Source of the DNA: Apium graveolens
Lineage: Eukaryota; Streptophyta; Magnoliopsida; Apiales; Apiaceae
Direction: 5' to 3'
NCBI RefSeq assembly: GCF_009905375.1
Contig: NC_133649.1
Span: forward strand, 222,905,372 to 222,969,371
DNA length: 64,000 nucleotides
Position numbers and translations under genes: made by a program. Below, one piece after another: positions 46,800 to 59,287 of the stretch (position 1 is its first letter; every line of letters starts with the position of its first letter). Under the pieces are notes generated by a model that had not been told where the DNA came from, ran no database searches, and worked only from the letters and a program-made list of their open reading frames with translations.

Positions 46800-49700
46800 C
46801 TAGGCAGATTTAGAGAAAGAACCTGAAGCCATTCCAAGTTCATTTACCAATCTTGTAAAAGTAGCTTCACATAGTGGTTTTGTAAAGATATCTGCTAGTT
46901 GTTGATCTGTTGGAACAAAATGCAATTCCACTGTACCTTCATCCACATGTTCCCTTATAAAGTGGTACCTAATGTTGATGTGCTTTGTCATTGAGTGTTG
47001 AACTAGATTACCTGTCATAGCAATAGCACTTTGATTATCACAGTAAATATGGATTTTAGAAAATTCTAACCCATAATCCAGTAACTGATTCTTCATCCAA
47101 AGAATCTGTGCATAACAGCTTCCTGCAGTAATATATTTTGCTTCTATAGTTGATGTGGAAATTGACTTCTATTTCTTGCTAAACCAAGAAACCAATCTGC
47201 CTCCAAGAAATTGGCAGCTTCCACTTGTGCTTTTTCTGTCAATTTTGCATCCTGCAAAATCTGCATCTGAGTAACCTATTAGCTTAAAGTTTGATTCTCT
47301 AGGATACCACAATCCCAGATCAGCTGTACCCTTAAGGTACTTGAAAATTCTTTTCACAGCTGTTAAGTGAGGTTCTCTTGGATCTGCTTGAAAGCTTACA
47401 CAAAAACAGGTAGCATACATGATATTAGGTCTACTTGCAGTTAGATAGAGTAGTGAGCCAATCATACCTCTGTAATCAGTAATATCTACTGATTTACCAG
47501 TATCTTTATCCAATTTTGTTGCAGTGGCCATATGACTGGATGCACTTGAACAATCTTGCATTTTAAACTTTTTCAACAAATTTCCGGTATACTTAGATTG
47601 ACAAATAAAAGTTCCTTCTTCATTCTGCTTGACTTGAAGGCCCAGAAAATAGCTAAGTTCTCCTATCATACTCATTTGATATCTTGATTGCATTAGCTTG
47701 GCGAACTTCTTACAAAGTCTGTCATTTGTAGAACCAAAAATGATATCATCAACATATATCTGCACCAAAAGTAAGTCCTTTCCATGGTTGAGATAAAATA
47801 GAGTTTTGTCAATAGTCCCTCTGTTAAATCAACTTTCCAGAAGAAACTGAGCTAATGTCTCATACCATGCTCTTGGAGCTTGCTTAAGGCCATAAAGTGC
47901 TTTATCAAGTCTGTAGACATGATTAGGAAATTTTGAATCTACAAAACCTGGAGGTTGTTCAACATATACCTCTTCTTCCAATTCTCCATTAAGAAAAGCA
48001 CTTTTCATATCCATTTGAAAGACTTTAAACTTTTTGTGAGCAGCATAAGCCAAAAATATCCTTATGGCTTCCAATCTAGCAACTGGTGCAAATGTTTCAT
48101 CATAATCAACTCCCTCCTGTTGAGAGTATCCTTTTGCAACCAGCCTTGATTTATTCCTTGTAATTATGCCATCACTGTCAGTTTTGTTTCTGAACACCCA
48201 CTTTGTACCAACAACAGACCTGCTCTTTGGTCTTGGCACTAGTGTCCAGACTTTATTTCTTTCAAATTCATTTAACTCTTCCTGCATTGCTTGCACCCAA
48301 TCAGCATCTTGAAGAGCTTCTTCCACTTTCTTTGGTTTAGTCTGAGAAAGGAAAGAATGATAGAGACATTCATTTGATGTAGTTGTTCTAGTTCTGACAC
48401 CTGTATCAGGATTTCCAATAATTATGTCAGGTGTATGTGCTTTAGTCCACTTTCTTGTAGATGGAAGGTTATCTCTAGAACTGGATGCTCCCCCATGATC
48501 CATGCTGTCTCCATCAACATTTTCTGATGCTCCCCCTGAAATTATGCTCTCTGAGTTGGATCCTTCAGAATTTGAGTTTCCAGAAATATCAGAACATGAG
48601 TTTCCAGAATTATCAGAACTTGGCCAATCAGAACTTGACGAATCAGAACTTGAAGAGTCTGTTGTAGATTCTGATGCTTCTTGAGATGTGGTTGGATCTT
48701 CAGTATGCTCCCCCTGCACAGGTGCATTTTCCTTTGGCCTAGTCACCACAGTTTCAATAACATCAGAGTTTAATCCATCAGAGTTTGCAGTATCAGGATT
48801 TAGACTGTCAGGATTTACGGAATCAGAATTTAAAACTTCATTTTCGAATCTCATATGATCATGATCATTGAAATCTTCAAGTTCAGTAATCTTCTTATCA
48901 TCAAAAGAGACATTGATAGATTCCATGATAACCCTTATTCTTAAATTCTAGACTCTGAAGGCTTTTGTGGAAAGTGGATATCCAATAAAAATTCCTTCAT
49001 CAGCTTCTAGATCAAATTTGGATAGCTGTTCAGGATGAGTCTTAAGAACAAAACACTTGCATCCAAATACATGAAAATACTTCAGATTTGGCTTCTTTTT
49101 CTTCACCATCTCATATGGTGTTTTTCCATGCTTGTTGATAAGTGTAGCACTTTGAGTAAAACAAGCAGTTTGCACAGCTTCAGCCCAAAAGTAGGTTGGT
49201 AACTTTGCTTCATCAAGCATAGTTCATGGAGCTTCAATAAGAGTTCTATTCTTTCTTTCAACAACTCCATTTTACAGTGGAGTTCTAGGAGCAGAAAATT
49301 CCTGCTTTATTCCATGGTTTCAGCAGAACTCTTCCATTATCAAATTCTTGAACTCAGTGCCATTATCACTCCTTATGATTTTCACAGAGTCTTTGACCAA
49401 TTTATCCGGTTGTTTGACATGATCAATCAAGATAGATGAAGTTTCACTTTTTGTATGCAAGAAATACACCCATGTGTATCTGGTGAACTCATCCACTATG
49501 ACCATAGCATATTTCTTCTTTGCAATAAATATGACATTCGCTGGACCAAATAGATCAACATGTAGTAGGTGATAAGGCTCAAGAATTGATGATCCAGTCT
49601 TGCTCTTGAAAGAAGATTTCTTTGTTTTGCCTTCTGACATGAATCACAAAGGCCATCAGGAGCAAATACTGATTTTGGCAGTCCTCTCACAAGATCTTTC

Positions 49701-50173
49701 TTGACTAGTTCATTTATATTGTTAAAATTTAAATGAGAGAGTTTCTTGTGCCAATCCCAGCTTTCTTTAATTGATGCTCTACTCAACAGACAGATTGCAG
49801 AACCATCAGTACTTGTTGAAAGCTTGGCTTCATAAATGTTACCACGCCTGTATCCTTTCAGAACAACTTTACCTGTAGATTTGCTTACAACTTCACAGTG
49901 TTCTTCAAAGAAATCCACATGATAATCTCTGTCGCAGATTTGACTAACACTCAGCAGATTGTGTTTAAGTCCCGAGATCAGAGCTACTTTTTCAATGATG
50001 ACATTCCCAAGATTGATATTGCCATATCCCAGAGTTTTTCCAATGTTTCCATCTCCATAAGAAACACCTGGGCCAGCTTTCTCCACAAAGTCTGATAGCA
50101 GGGCTTTATTTCCAGTCATATGTCCTGAACATCCACTGTCTAGAACTAGGATGTTTTTCCTGTTACCCTGCAA
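46800..50173 (-). pseudogene. Pol, B2, broken
   Basis: From about 50173 the minus strand encodes protease (LDSGCSGHMTGNK), pre-integrase zinc site, integrase core (HVDLFGPANV, RSDNGTEFKN), a Ser/Asp-rich linker, RT ([12 protein letters not shown]) and RNase H ([14 protein letters not shown] to KPLCEATF), ending SFSKSA at 46803. Lesions are one frameshift near 49625 and stops near 49320, 49275, 49222, 48948, 47829 and 47169. The stop near 49275 falls at the same codon as the 33223 stop in B1 (second Gln of the PQQNGV block before the catalytic Glu). Confidence 0.92.
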
Positions 50174-50185
50174 TCACAAATACCA

Positions 50186-52506
50186 CTAATGATTAGTTTT
50201 AAGGACCCAAACTTGCTTGGATCCTTTGGCCTTATTAAGTTTGTTAACATTTGCAGCGGATTTAGCATCAGAGTTTATGTTAACAGTTTTCTTATCAGAA
50301 TTTACAATATCAGACTTTGCATCAGTACTTACACTAGAAGGAATAATATTAACTTTCTTTAAAGAAGGTTTTATTTGATAATAATCATAGTACAAACTAT
50401 GATATTCCTTACAAGTATAAATGGAATGCCTTAAACTACCACAATGTAAACAAGGATTTTGTGGCCAATATCTAACAGACTGACTCTTAACTCCTGACTT
50501 TGAAGGTAAGGAATTTATGTTCTTATTCTTCCTGCAAAAAGAAGCTAGATGGTTAGAATTTCCACAGTTATAACATTTCTTTCTAGGAGCATTAGGAACA
50601 GGCTTATAATCATTGTTTTTATTCACACCTTCCTTTCCATTCCTATTTTTCCTAGGTGGCTTTACCGTTTACATTCTTAACATCTTTCAGCTTATGCTTA
50701 AGCTGCTTCTTTGTCATTAAGCCTATGTTTATTTCAGTTGGCTTATCCTGTTTTGGTTTGTCATAAGTTAATTTCTCTTTAACTTCTGATTTATCAATAT
50801 CAGACTTTACATCTACAAACTTAATAGGATTTACCTTGGGCTTTTGTTTAACAACTATAGGCTCAATTTCTATAGTTCCCTTATCATTCTTATCATCTCC
50901 ATAACCTAAGCCCTCTTTCCAATTTCCACTACTCAACAAATTTTGAGTTGTTCTGCCAGAGTTAGTCCACGTCCTGATAATCTCTCTTTCCTTTTCTAAC
51001 TCAGTTTTTAGAGATTCATTCATTTTAAGTACTTCATCACTAACATAAAAGGCATCATCTCTATCTTTCTGAGTTTGATGGAACCTGACTAACTCTTTTT
51101 CTACATAATCATTCCTCTATAAGCAAGATTTTCAGAAGTTAATCTTTCACATGTTAAAGTTTGATCTCTATAACTAATGAACAAGGTTTTAAGATATCTT
51201 CTCAACTCAGTAATATCATCAGTATGAAAGGCATAAGTAGTTTGAGGTACCTTTAACTCAGCAGCATCAGAACTGCTATCAGCATTTGCCATTAAGGCAT
51301 AGTTCACCTCACTTTCAGAATCTGAAGTGTCTGTCCAGCTTTCCTTCTTTGTGACAAGAGCCTTGCCTTTGTCACTCTTCACTTTCTTGCAATCAGGAGA
51401 TATGTGGCCTTTCTCACCACAGTTGTAGCATTTGACATTTGAGTAATCTCCTCTGTCAGACTTTCCTCCTTTGCCTTCAGATTTTCTGAAACTCTTCTTA
51501 TCAGAACTTGCACATTTCCTGGAAAATTTCTTTCCCTTTCTGAATTTCTTGTATGCAATCCTTGTGATTCCTTTCACCATAAGAGCACACAGCTTTATCA
51601 TCTCTTCATCAGTATCCATCTCAGGTAAGCTTTCAGTTTCTGAGTCATCATCACTATCAGAACTTGATGACTCAGTATCAGACTTTGTGATGAGAGCTTT
51701 TCCCTTACCTTTTCTTGAGGTAGCTACTTTGGGGACATCCTCCTCATCCTTAAGAGCAACTTTCCTTGACTTCCTTCCATTCCTCTTGCTTCTTTGTTCC
51801 ATCTCAAGTTCATGAGTCTTGAGCATCCCATAAATTTCATCAAGAGTTGTTTCATCAAGAACATGGTTTTCTCTTATAGTGGTGGCCTTCAAATCCTAAC
51901 TTTCAGGAAGAGCTAACAGGAATTTAAGATTTGAATCTTCAAGTTCATATTCCTTGTCCACCAGTGACAGATCATTCAAGAGTTTGACAAATCTATCATA
52001 TAATCCAGTTAATGACTCATCAGGTTTTGAGTCAAAGTGCTCATACTCTTGAGTGAGTATAGTCCTCCTGTTCTTCCTAATTGAATCAGTTCCCTGACAT
52101 CTTGTTTCCAAGGCATCCCATATCTCCTTTGCAGTCTTGCAGTTGATTACCCTGTTTGACATGACATTATCAATGGCACTATGCAGCAAATGTCGTACCT
52201 TTGCATCCTTAGCAATAGATGAGATATCTTCAGCTGTATATTCACTTTTTCCTTTGAAACTGTCTATGCTGGCTGATCTGCAACTAAAACAGAGAGCTTG
52301 GTTGGCTTGTGTAGTCCTTCATTGATTCTGTCAAGGTATTCTGGATCTGTAGCATCCAAAAACATAGACATCCTCACCTTCCATATGGGATATTCAGATG
52401 GTTTCAGTATGGGAACTCTAATAGTCTCATATCGATTATGGATTTGAGTCTTTGGAGGTTCTTCAGTTTTGGTGGGCTTGGTTGGAGTTTGTTCTTCTTC
52501 AGACAT
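50186..52506 (-). pseudogene. Gag, B2, broken
   Basis: ATG at 52506 (MSEEEQTPTKPTK). Capsid-like blocks at 52200-51900 (AKEIWDALETRCQG). The first knuckle is intact near 51430 (CYNCGEKGHISPDC), the second near 50570 (CYNCGNSNHLASFC) and the third near 50460 (CLHCGSLRHSIYTC). It therefore shows the three-knuckle Gag that has decayed in B1. Lesions are a stop and frameshift near 52240, TAG at 51896, and frameshifts near 51110 and 50650. The last stop (50186) is followed in the same frame by another stop and then by the pol frame. Confidence 0.9.
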
Positions 52507-52548
52507 GATTGTTTTTGGATCTTAAACTGTTTGTGTGTTAACAGATCT

Positions 52549-52560
52549 GCTCTGATACCA
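52549..52560 (-). other. Primer binding site, B2
   Basis: The minus strand reads TGGTATCAGAGC, a perfect 12-nt match to the initiator-tRNA-Met site, two bases from the LTR. Confidence 0.95.
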
Positions 52561-52562
52561 CT

Positions 52563-52794
52563 TGTTAGGTCACACAAACTATAGAAGGGGGTTGAATACA
52601 GTGTTTACTACAATCATATTGAATTAAAGAACACACGTAACATAACACAGGTTTTATTCAACACAATAAACTCTGTTACAATATGGAACTGTCCTCTCTC
52701 AGTGATGAACAAATTATCACGAGAGCTGCTAGGGTTACAATGAATAATAACTTCGATAATGATAACATGTATAGTGTAAACCCTATGCCTGTGT
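52563..52794 (-). repeat. 5' LTR of B2, first 232 bp, interrupted by B3
   Basis: TGTTAGGTCACAC onward aligns with the start of the 3' LTR at 41278, with about 16 differences in 232 bp by eye. It stops at CCTGTGT, where the B3 LTR begins. The remaining roughly 370 bp should lie beyond the right end of B3, outside the window. Confidence 0.9.
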
Positions 52795-53386
52795 TGTTAG
52801 GTCACACACACTGTAGAAGGGGGTTGAATACAGTGTTTATCACAATCAAATCGAATTAAAGAACTCAAGTAACAGAAAACAAACTTTATTCAATATAATA
52901 AACTCTGTTACAATATGGAACTGTCCTCTCTCAGTGATGAACAAATATCACGAGAGCTGTCAGGGTTACAATGAATATTATTCTCGATAATGATAACACA
53001 TATAGTGTAAACCCTATGTATGTGTTTTTATACTACACAGTTATAATATAATCATTAATTGATATGGAATATAATTCTGCTTCCTAAATTATATCAATCA
53101 AATATCTTTTCTTCCAAGTATTCTATTCTTCATAGAATTTCTTCTTCATGTATATCTCTTCTTGCATTTGTCTTGATCTTCTTTCCTTTCAATTAGCTGC
53201 CTTCCTTATCCGAAAGTCTTCTTAAGTCCTGATATTATCTCCTGATAACTTAAGTTCTGACAACTTAAGTTCTGACTTCAGTATAAGTGCTGATTTCCAG
53301 TTAAGTACTGATTTTTCCTGTTTAAGTAAGATCTAAAAACTAAACACAAATTATATTAGATATGACATTATCAAATATATCTAACA
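52795..53386 (-). repeat. 3' LTR of the B3 left arm (592 bp)
   Basis: TGTTAGGTCAC to ATATCTAACA on the plus strand, followed by the polypurine complement. It begins inside the 5' LTR of B2. Family B words of the AGTTCTGA type lie at 53220-53310. Confidence 0.95.
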
Positions 53387-53400
53387 ATCTCCCCCAACTT
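53387..53400 (-). other. Polypurine tract, B3 left arm
   Basis: The minus strand reads AAGTTGGGGGAGAT next to the LTR, as in B2. Confidence 0.92.
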
Positions 53401-53589
53401 GTAAATTAGCATAATATACAAGTTTAACAGATATTTGATGATGTCAAAAACATTAAGTACAAATGCATGAGAATTTGACTAGATAACTACAACTTACAGT
53501 CCTTAAAGCTTTACCAACTTTAACTTGTGATAACAGCTTCAGTCTGTATACACATCAGAATTTGAGCAGTTGTAGATCTTGACTTGGCT

Positions 53590-55670
53590 TCAATCACTGA
53601 TCTCTTTGATATCAAGAGTTGTTCTGAGATAGTTCTTTAATAAACATCTCTCAGCATATTTAAGTTCATCAATCATCCTCCTTTTAGCATTCTTCAATTC
53701 AACTGTATCTTCACCAATTTGAAAGATAGCAGCCCTGAGATCATTTATTCTGGCTTTCCTTATGTCCTGATCGAGTCTGATCAAATATGCCTTGTCAGAC
53801 TCAAGATTGAATTCTACAGCCTTATAACCCAGAAAGGTAGTTATAATCTTATCAGAGTTAGGCTTCATCTCAACAATATCACCCTTGTGATCTCTGTACT
53901 TGGGACAATATGTGCTGTCAGACTTTACAGAATAAAGCTTCTTCTGTCTCTGAATTTGAGTCTTGAAATAATTTGCAGCACTTTCTGTTAATCTGTTCTT
54001 CACTTGAAGTAAGAATAGAACATGTTCTAGTTCCTCAAAATACTTCAGTGGTATAACATTCTCCCTTATGTGGTAAACCCTTCCATCTGTCATGAAATAT
54101 AATAAGATATGTTCTTTCAAGAAGGTATGGTAAACCATCTGTACAGATTCAATCTGATTCAATCTTTCAGGAGTTGCTCCAATACCTGGTTCACTTAAGG
54201 AAGTTGGATCATTGGTTGTGTTCTGCACTCTTCTTTCATCAGCCCTACCTAATCCAGATTTATCTCTCGCTTCCTTTCCTGTAACCACTCTTGCTTCAAA
54301 ACCACTTGTTGCAGTCTTTAAAGATTGAGTTTGCTTGGCTTTAGTGAATCCTGGTAGGAGTAATCTTGAAGGTTTAACATGAGCAATGTCAGAGGTTTCC
54401 TTTTCCTTATCTTCTGATATCAAGCCAACTTGAGCTATGTCAGAGGTTGCTTGTTTCAGTGTCATATCAAAACTTACTATATCTTGACTCTGAACAACTT
54501 GAGCCATGTCAGAGGTTGTTTGAGAAATCTTCTTTGAAACCAGAGTAAGATTAGCATCTTCATCAGATATTTCTTCATCCATAGCAGGCAAATAAACCTT
54601 TAGAGGTTCACCAACTTTTTCTTTGCCCTTGGGCCTTGGATCTATCTGCATTTGTGATTTGGCCTTGGTTGCCTCAGGATTTACCCTGTCTTTTATCACA
54701 ATGCCTTTAGCCTTAGGAATTTTCTTTTCAACAACAGAAGCTTCAGATTTGGAGTTGACTTTTTCTAACTTAAGTCTAGCTTCTTCTTCCTTTAGACTCT
54801 CAAAGTCCATTCTTGGATTTTCTTTCAGAAATAACTGTCTTGAAATCTCCTCATCAAGTTCCAAATGTTTATCAGAACTTATCCTTTTACCAGTATCAGA
54901 AGTTATTCTTCTCCCAGTATCAAAACGTGTTCTTTGACTTGTAGTTCCAGCTTTACTTGAAGAAAGACCTTTACCTTGACCATGACCTCCACCCATTCCA
55001 GAGTTTCCCGGGTCATCTTTTACATCATCCTTTCCCTTCAGTGTCTTAATAGGTTTGCATGTGGACTTAATTACTTTATCCCCCGTTTTGGCATCAGCAG
55101 GTAATACAAGAGAGACAAGCAATTCCACTGAGGATTGGATCTCATTGAGTTGATTTTGATGAGAAGCTTGATTCTTCAAAATTTCATCAATCTGAGACTG
55201 GTGCTTCTCTTGGGTTTTCTCAATGTAGGAAATTCTGTCAAAGGTAGGTTGGAAAAATCTTTTCTTTTCAAGTTTCAGATTCATATCTTGCTTAAATCAA
55301 GTTTTCTTGAATTTTATTCACCTTGTCATGAGTTATTGAGTGTTGACCTTGAAGGTGCCTTGTACTCAATGCAGTAACTCTCAGCTGTGTTTTGAAATCA
55401 TCATTTATCAGCATTTCATCAGCTTTTGCAAGATGCTCAACAAGAATCTTTTTAGAAGGAACAAAGGTAACTGTGTTCCACTCCTTAGTCCACTCCTGTC
55501 CTCTAGGAGTATCACTCCAAGGTATTGGTGCTTCCCTTGTAACAAACTTCTTGACTATCTCAGCTTTATGAACAGTTTGTTGAGATGCATGTCCTGATGG
55601 ACCAGCTGCAGCAACATCTACATTTGTAGCAACAGCTTCACCAGTAACTTCATCATTACCAACATCAGAA
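53590..55670 (-). pseudogene. ORF3 (C-terminal two thirds), B3 left arm
   Basis: From 55284 to 53590 there are 564 uninterrupted codons, the longest intact ORF3 stretch of family B here: coiled-coil start (EKTQEKHQSQIDEI, SSVELLVSLVLPADAK), Gly/Ser part, Lys/Glu-rich part with DEEISRQLFLKENPRMDFES, and the conserved C-terminal region (LLYFMTDGRVYHIREN; YCPKYRDHKGDIVEMKPN; LGYKAVEFNLESDKAYLIRL). Upstream (55285-55670) the frame is broken and ends at a deletion that removed the ORF3 start and the small ORF. No start codon context or function can be assigned. Confidence 0.8.
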
Positions 55671-56929
55671 TAATAACAGCCATTGGAAGCTTAAAACAGG
55701 AGTTAATGAGCACACGAAACAAGTAGGAATTACTGTGCATGTACGAGTACCACTAACCCAAATTATGTTGACTGTTTATAACTCACCCAAATATATTCTG
55801 AATGTTAAATATGACTGTTTCAGATTTTAACCACAAATAAGTCAAGTAAAGAATCAGGATTTAATATCAGAACTTAGACTTATATCAAAACTTAACAGTC
55901 ATCAGAACATGGCTCCTTAACTCGAAAAGTGAATGTCTATTCCTGTAATTCTTCACACAAAATACTGATTTCGTTTCTTCAGAACTTAATCATCAAAATT
56001 TCCATCATTATTTGTCCTCATAATTTATGCAACTGACACTTAACCTGTTCATCTGAAACAACATTTATCACCACAGTAATTTTCATCATTCATATGGAGT
56101 GTATGTGTGTGCAGTAAGCTAAATATCAGATAAAGATTAAAGTCTGATTCACTTCAGTACATCTTAGAAATAAGGTATAACTAAAAACTTTGCTCAAAAT
56201 CTGTTAGTATTCTGAAGTCTACTTTAGAATGAGTTCATGCATGAGTCCACCTCAACTTTTTTGTGCACATGTTATGCATCTTTTGAAATTCCATTTTACA
56301 GTGGCTTCTCAGTGTAAGTGAGTTACGACTGCTTATCAGAATTTATACTATTATCAGAGTATTTCTCCAGTAATCACAGTGTGTGAAAAGTCACCAAGAA
56401 ATTTTTTATTTTGCTTTTCTAATGCATATTACTTAATACCAGCAATGCACTTGGGTCGTCCCTTCCACATTTTTACTCTAGATCTCAAAGGAGTACCTGA
56501 TTTGTTTTTTCTTTTCCTTTTTCTTTTGATAAGTGAGGTTTATCAGCACTTAGTACATTCATCAGATTTACTAACATCAGAACTTAACAGATAAGAAGCA
56601 CTATTCTAGTTTTTGACTTAGTAATAAGATACACAAAGTAAACTTAACTAAGCTCAATATCAGAATTTGCTTGTGTTTAAAAGATTTCCACATAAACAAT
56701 TACTTCAAACATGGGACTTTAGTATGTTAAATACTACTAGGTCAGCATCGAGCACAGTTATCCTCATTGAATTGAATAGTCACAGAAATATTCATATCAC
56801 TATCAGAGTTTAGAAATTTACATTAGAGATCAATCAGCACTTAAGCAATTTTCAATTTAAGCACAGAATACACAAAGATAGTAATATCTGTAAATACTGA
56901 TCATAAAGTCTGATGTATCACAACATAAT
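55671..56929 (-). other. Non-coding pol-ORF3 gap, B3 left arm
   Basis: Homologous to 45465-46799 and, inverted, to 59288-60540. It carries ATCAGAACTTA words near 55867-55900. No frame is supported. Confidence 0.75.
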
Positions 56930-58081
56930 CTAAGCAGATTTAGAGAAAGATCCTGAAACCATTCCAATTTCATTTACCAATCTTGAAAAGTAGATTCACA
57001 CAGTGGTTTTGTGAAGATATCTGCTAGTTGTTGATCTGTTGGAACAAAGTGTAATTCCACTGTACCTTCATCCACATGTTCCCTTATGAAGTGGTACATA
57101 ATGTTGATGTGCCTTGTCATTGAGTGTTGAATCGGATTACCTATCATAGCAATAGCACTTTGATTATCACAGTAAATAGGGATTTTAAAGTATGTTAACC
57201 CATAATCCAGTAACTGATTCTTCTTCCAAAGAATCTGTGCACAACAGCTTCCTGCAGCAATGTACTCTGCTTCTGCAGTTGATGTAGAAATTGACTTTTG
57301 TTTCTTGCTAAACCAAGAAACTAATCTGCCTCTAAGAAATTGGCATCTTCCACTTGTACTTTTCCTGTCAATTTTGCATCCTGCAAAATCTGCATCTGAG
57401 TAACCTATTAGCTTAAAGTCTGATTCTCTAGGATACCACAATCCCAGATCAGCTGTACCCTTAAGGTACTTGAAAATTTTTTTCACAACTGTTAAGTGAG
57501 GTTCTCTTGGATCTGCTTGAAATCTTGCACAAATACAGGTAGCATACATGATATCAGGTCTACTTGCAGTTAGATAGAGTAAGGAGCCAATCATACCTCT
57601 GTAATCAGTAATATCTACTGATGTATCAGTATCCTTATCCAATTTTGTTGCAGTGGCCATAGGAGTGGATGCACTTGAACAATCTTGCATTCCAAATTTC
57701 TTCAGCAAATTTCTGGTGTACTTGGATTGACAAATAAAAGTGTGTTCTTCATTCTGCTTGACTTGAAGGCCTAGAAAATAGCTAAGTTCCCCCATCATAC
57801 TCATTTGATATCTTGACTGCATCAGTTTGGCAAACTTCTTGCAAAGTCTGTCATTTGTAGAACCAAAAATGATATCATCAACATATATCTGCACCAAAAG
57901 TAAGTCCTTTCCATGGTTGAGGTAGAACAGTGTTTTGTTAATAGTTCCTCTGTTAAATCCACTTTCCAGAAGAAACTGAGCTAAAGTCTCATACCATGCT
58001 CTTGGAGCTTGCTTAAGGCCATAAAGTGCTTTATCAAGCCTGTAGACATGATTTGGAAGTTTGAAATCTACAAAGCCTGGA
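56930..58081 (-). pseudogene. Pol fragment (RT-RNase H), B3 left arm
   Basis: The genuine homology starts abruptly at 58081 ([20 protein letters not shown]), then [12 protein letters not shown], RNase H ([14 protein letters not shown]) and KPLCEST, with a frameshift near 56985. It ends at about 56930. An open frame continues upstream across the loop to 58233, but those residues are the antisense of the other arm and not part of Pol. Protease, integrase and the front of RT are absent. Confidence 0.88.
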
Positions 58082-58160
58082 AGTTTAAAGTCTTTCAAAT
58101 GGATGTGAAAAGTGCTTTTCTTAATGGAGAATTGGAAGAAGAGGTATATATTGAATAACC
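58082..58160 (+). other. 79-bp loop between the B3 arms
   Basis: Continuous with the right arm: it encodes [20 protein letters not shown] of RT in plus sense. The left arm has no counterpart. Homology between arms begins at 58081 on one side and 58161 on the other, at TCCAGGCTTT. Confidence 0.85.
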
Positions 58161-59287
58161 TCCAGGCTTTGTAGATCCCAAATTTCCCAATCATGTCTAC
58201 AGGCTTGATAAAGCACTTCATGGCCTTAAGCAAGCTCCAAGAGCATGGTATGAGACATTAGCTCAGTTTCTTCTGGAAAGTGGATTTAATAGAGGGACTA
58301 TTGACAAAACACTGTTCTACCTCAACCATGGAAAGGGCTTACTTTTGGTACAAATATATGTTGATGATATCATTTTTGGTTCCACAAATGACAGACTTTG
58401 TAAGAAGTTTGCCAAGCAGATGCAGTCAAGATATCAAATGAGTATGATGGGAGAACTTAACTATTTTCTGGGCCTTCAAGTCAAGCAGAATGAAGAAGGA
58501 ACTTTTATTTGTCAATCTAAGTACACCAGAAATTTGTTGAAGAAATTTAGAATGCAGGATTGTTCAAGTGCATCCACTCCTATGGCCACTGCAACAAAAT
58601 TAGATAAAGATACTAGTAAATCAGTAGATATTACTGATTACAGAGGTATGATTGGCTCACTACTCTATCTAACTTCAAGTAGACCTGATATCATGTATGC
58701 TACCTGTCTTTGTGCAAGATTTCAAGCAGATCCAAGAGAACCTCACTTAACAGCTGTGAAAAGAATTTTCAAGTACCTTAAGAGTACAACTGATCTGAGA
58801 TTGTGGTATCCTAAAGAATCAGACTTTAAGCTAATAGGTTACTCAGATGCAGATTTTGCAGGATACAAAATTGACAGGAAAAGTACAAGTGAAAGCTGCC
58901 AATTTCTTGGAGGCAGATTGGTTTCTTGGTTTAGCAAGAAACGGGAGTCAATACATAGCTGCAGGAAGCTGTTGTGCACAGATTCTTTGGATGAAGAATC
59001 AGTTACTGGATTATGGGTTAGAATTTTCTAAAATCCTTATTTATTATGATAATCAAAGTGTTATTGCTATGACAGGTAATCCAGTTCAACACTCAATGAC
59101 AAAGCACATCAGCATAAGGTACCACTTCATAAGGGAACATGTGGGTGAAGGTACAGTGGAATTGCATTTTGTTCCCACAGATCAACAACTAGCAGATATC
59201 TTCATAAAACCACTATGTGAAGCTACTTTTACAAGATTGGTAAATAAACTTGGAATGGTTTCAGGTTCTTTCTCTAAATCTGCTTAG
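58082..59287 (+). pseudogene. Pol fragment (RT-RNase H), loop and B3 right arm
   Basis: It starts within RT ([20 protein letters not shown]), has a TAA near 58156, [12 protein letters not shown] at about 58360, RNase H (DADFAGYKIDRKST, Cys to Tyr) and a roughly 35-bp deletion near 58945 that joins SWFSKKRESI to IAAGSCC out of frame. It resumes QILWMKNQ and ends SFSKSA at 59287. It lacks everything upstream of this RT point. Confidence 0.88.

Larger units (their letters stand above)
41278..52794 (-). mobile_element. Element B2, family B Sire-type copia, inside B1
   Basis: Complete from the 3' LTR (left) through ORF3, pol, gag and primer site to a 5' LTR that is cut after 232 bp by B3. It inserted into ORF3 of B1; left flank TTCTC. 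It differs from B1 in the first part of ORF3 (see 45168-45407). All genes are broken. Confidence 0.93.

Noticed and set aside
52563..53386. Tandem LTR pair or a recombined solo LTR
   Set aside because: The first piece is next to the B2 primer site and stops at 232 bp; the second is followed by a polypurine tract. They are a 5' and a 3' LTR of different elements, one nested in the other.
56974..58233. A single 419-codon minus-strand ORF across the B3 centre
   Set aside because: The first 50 or so residues are the antisense of the right-arm RT segment (loop plus arm). The genuine Pol homology begins only at 58081.
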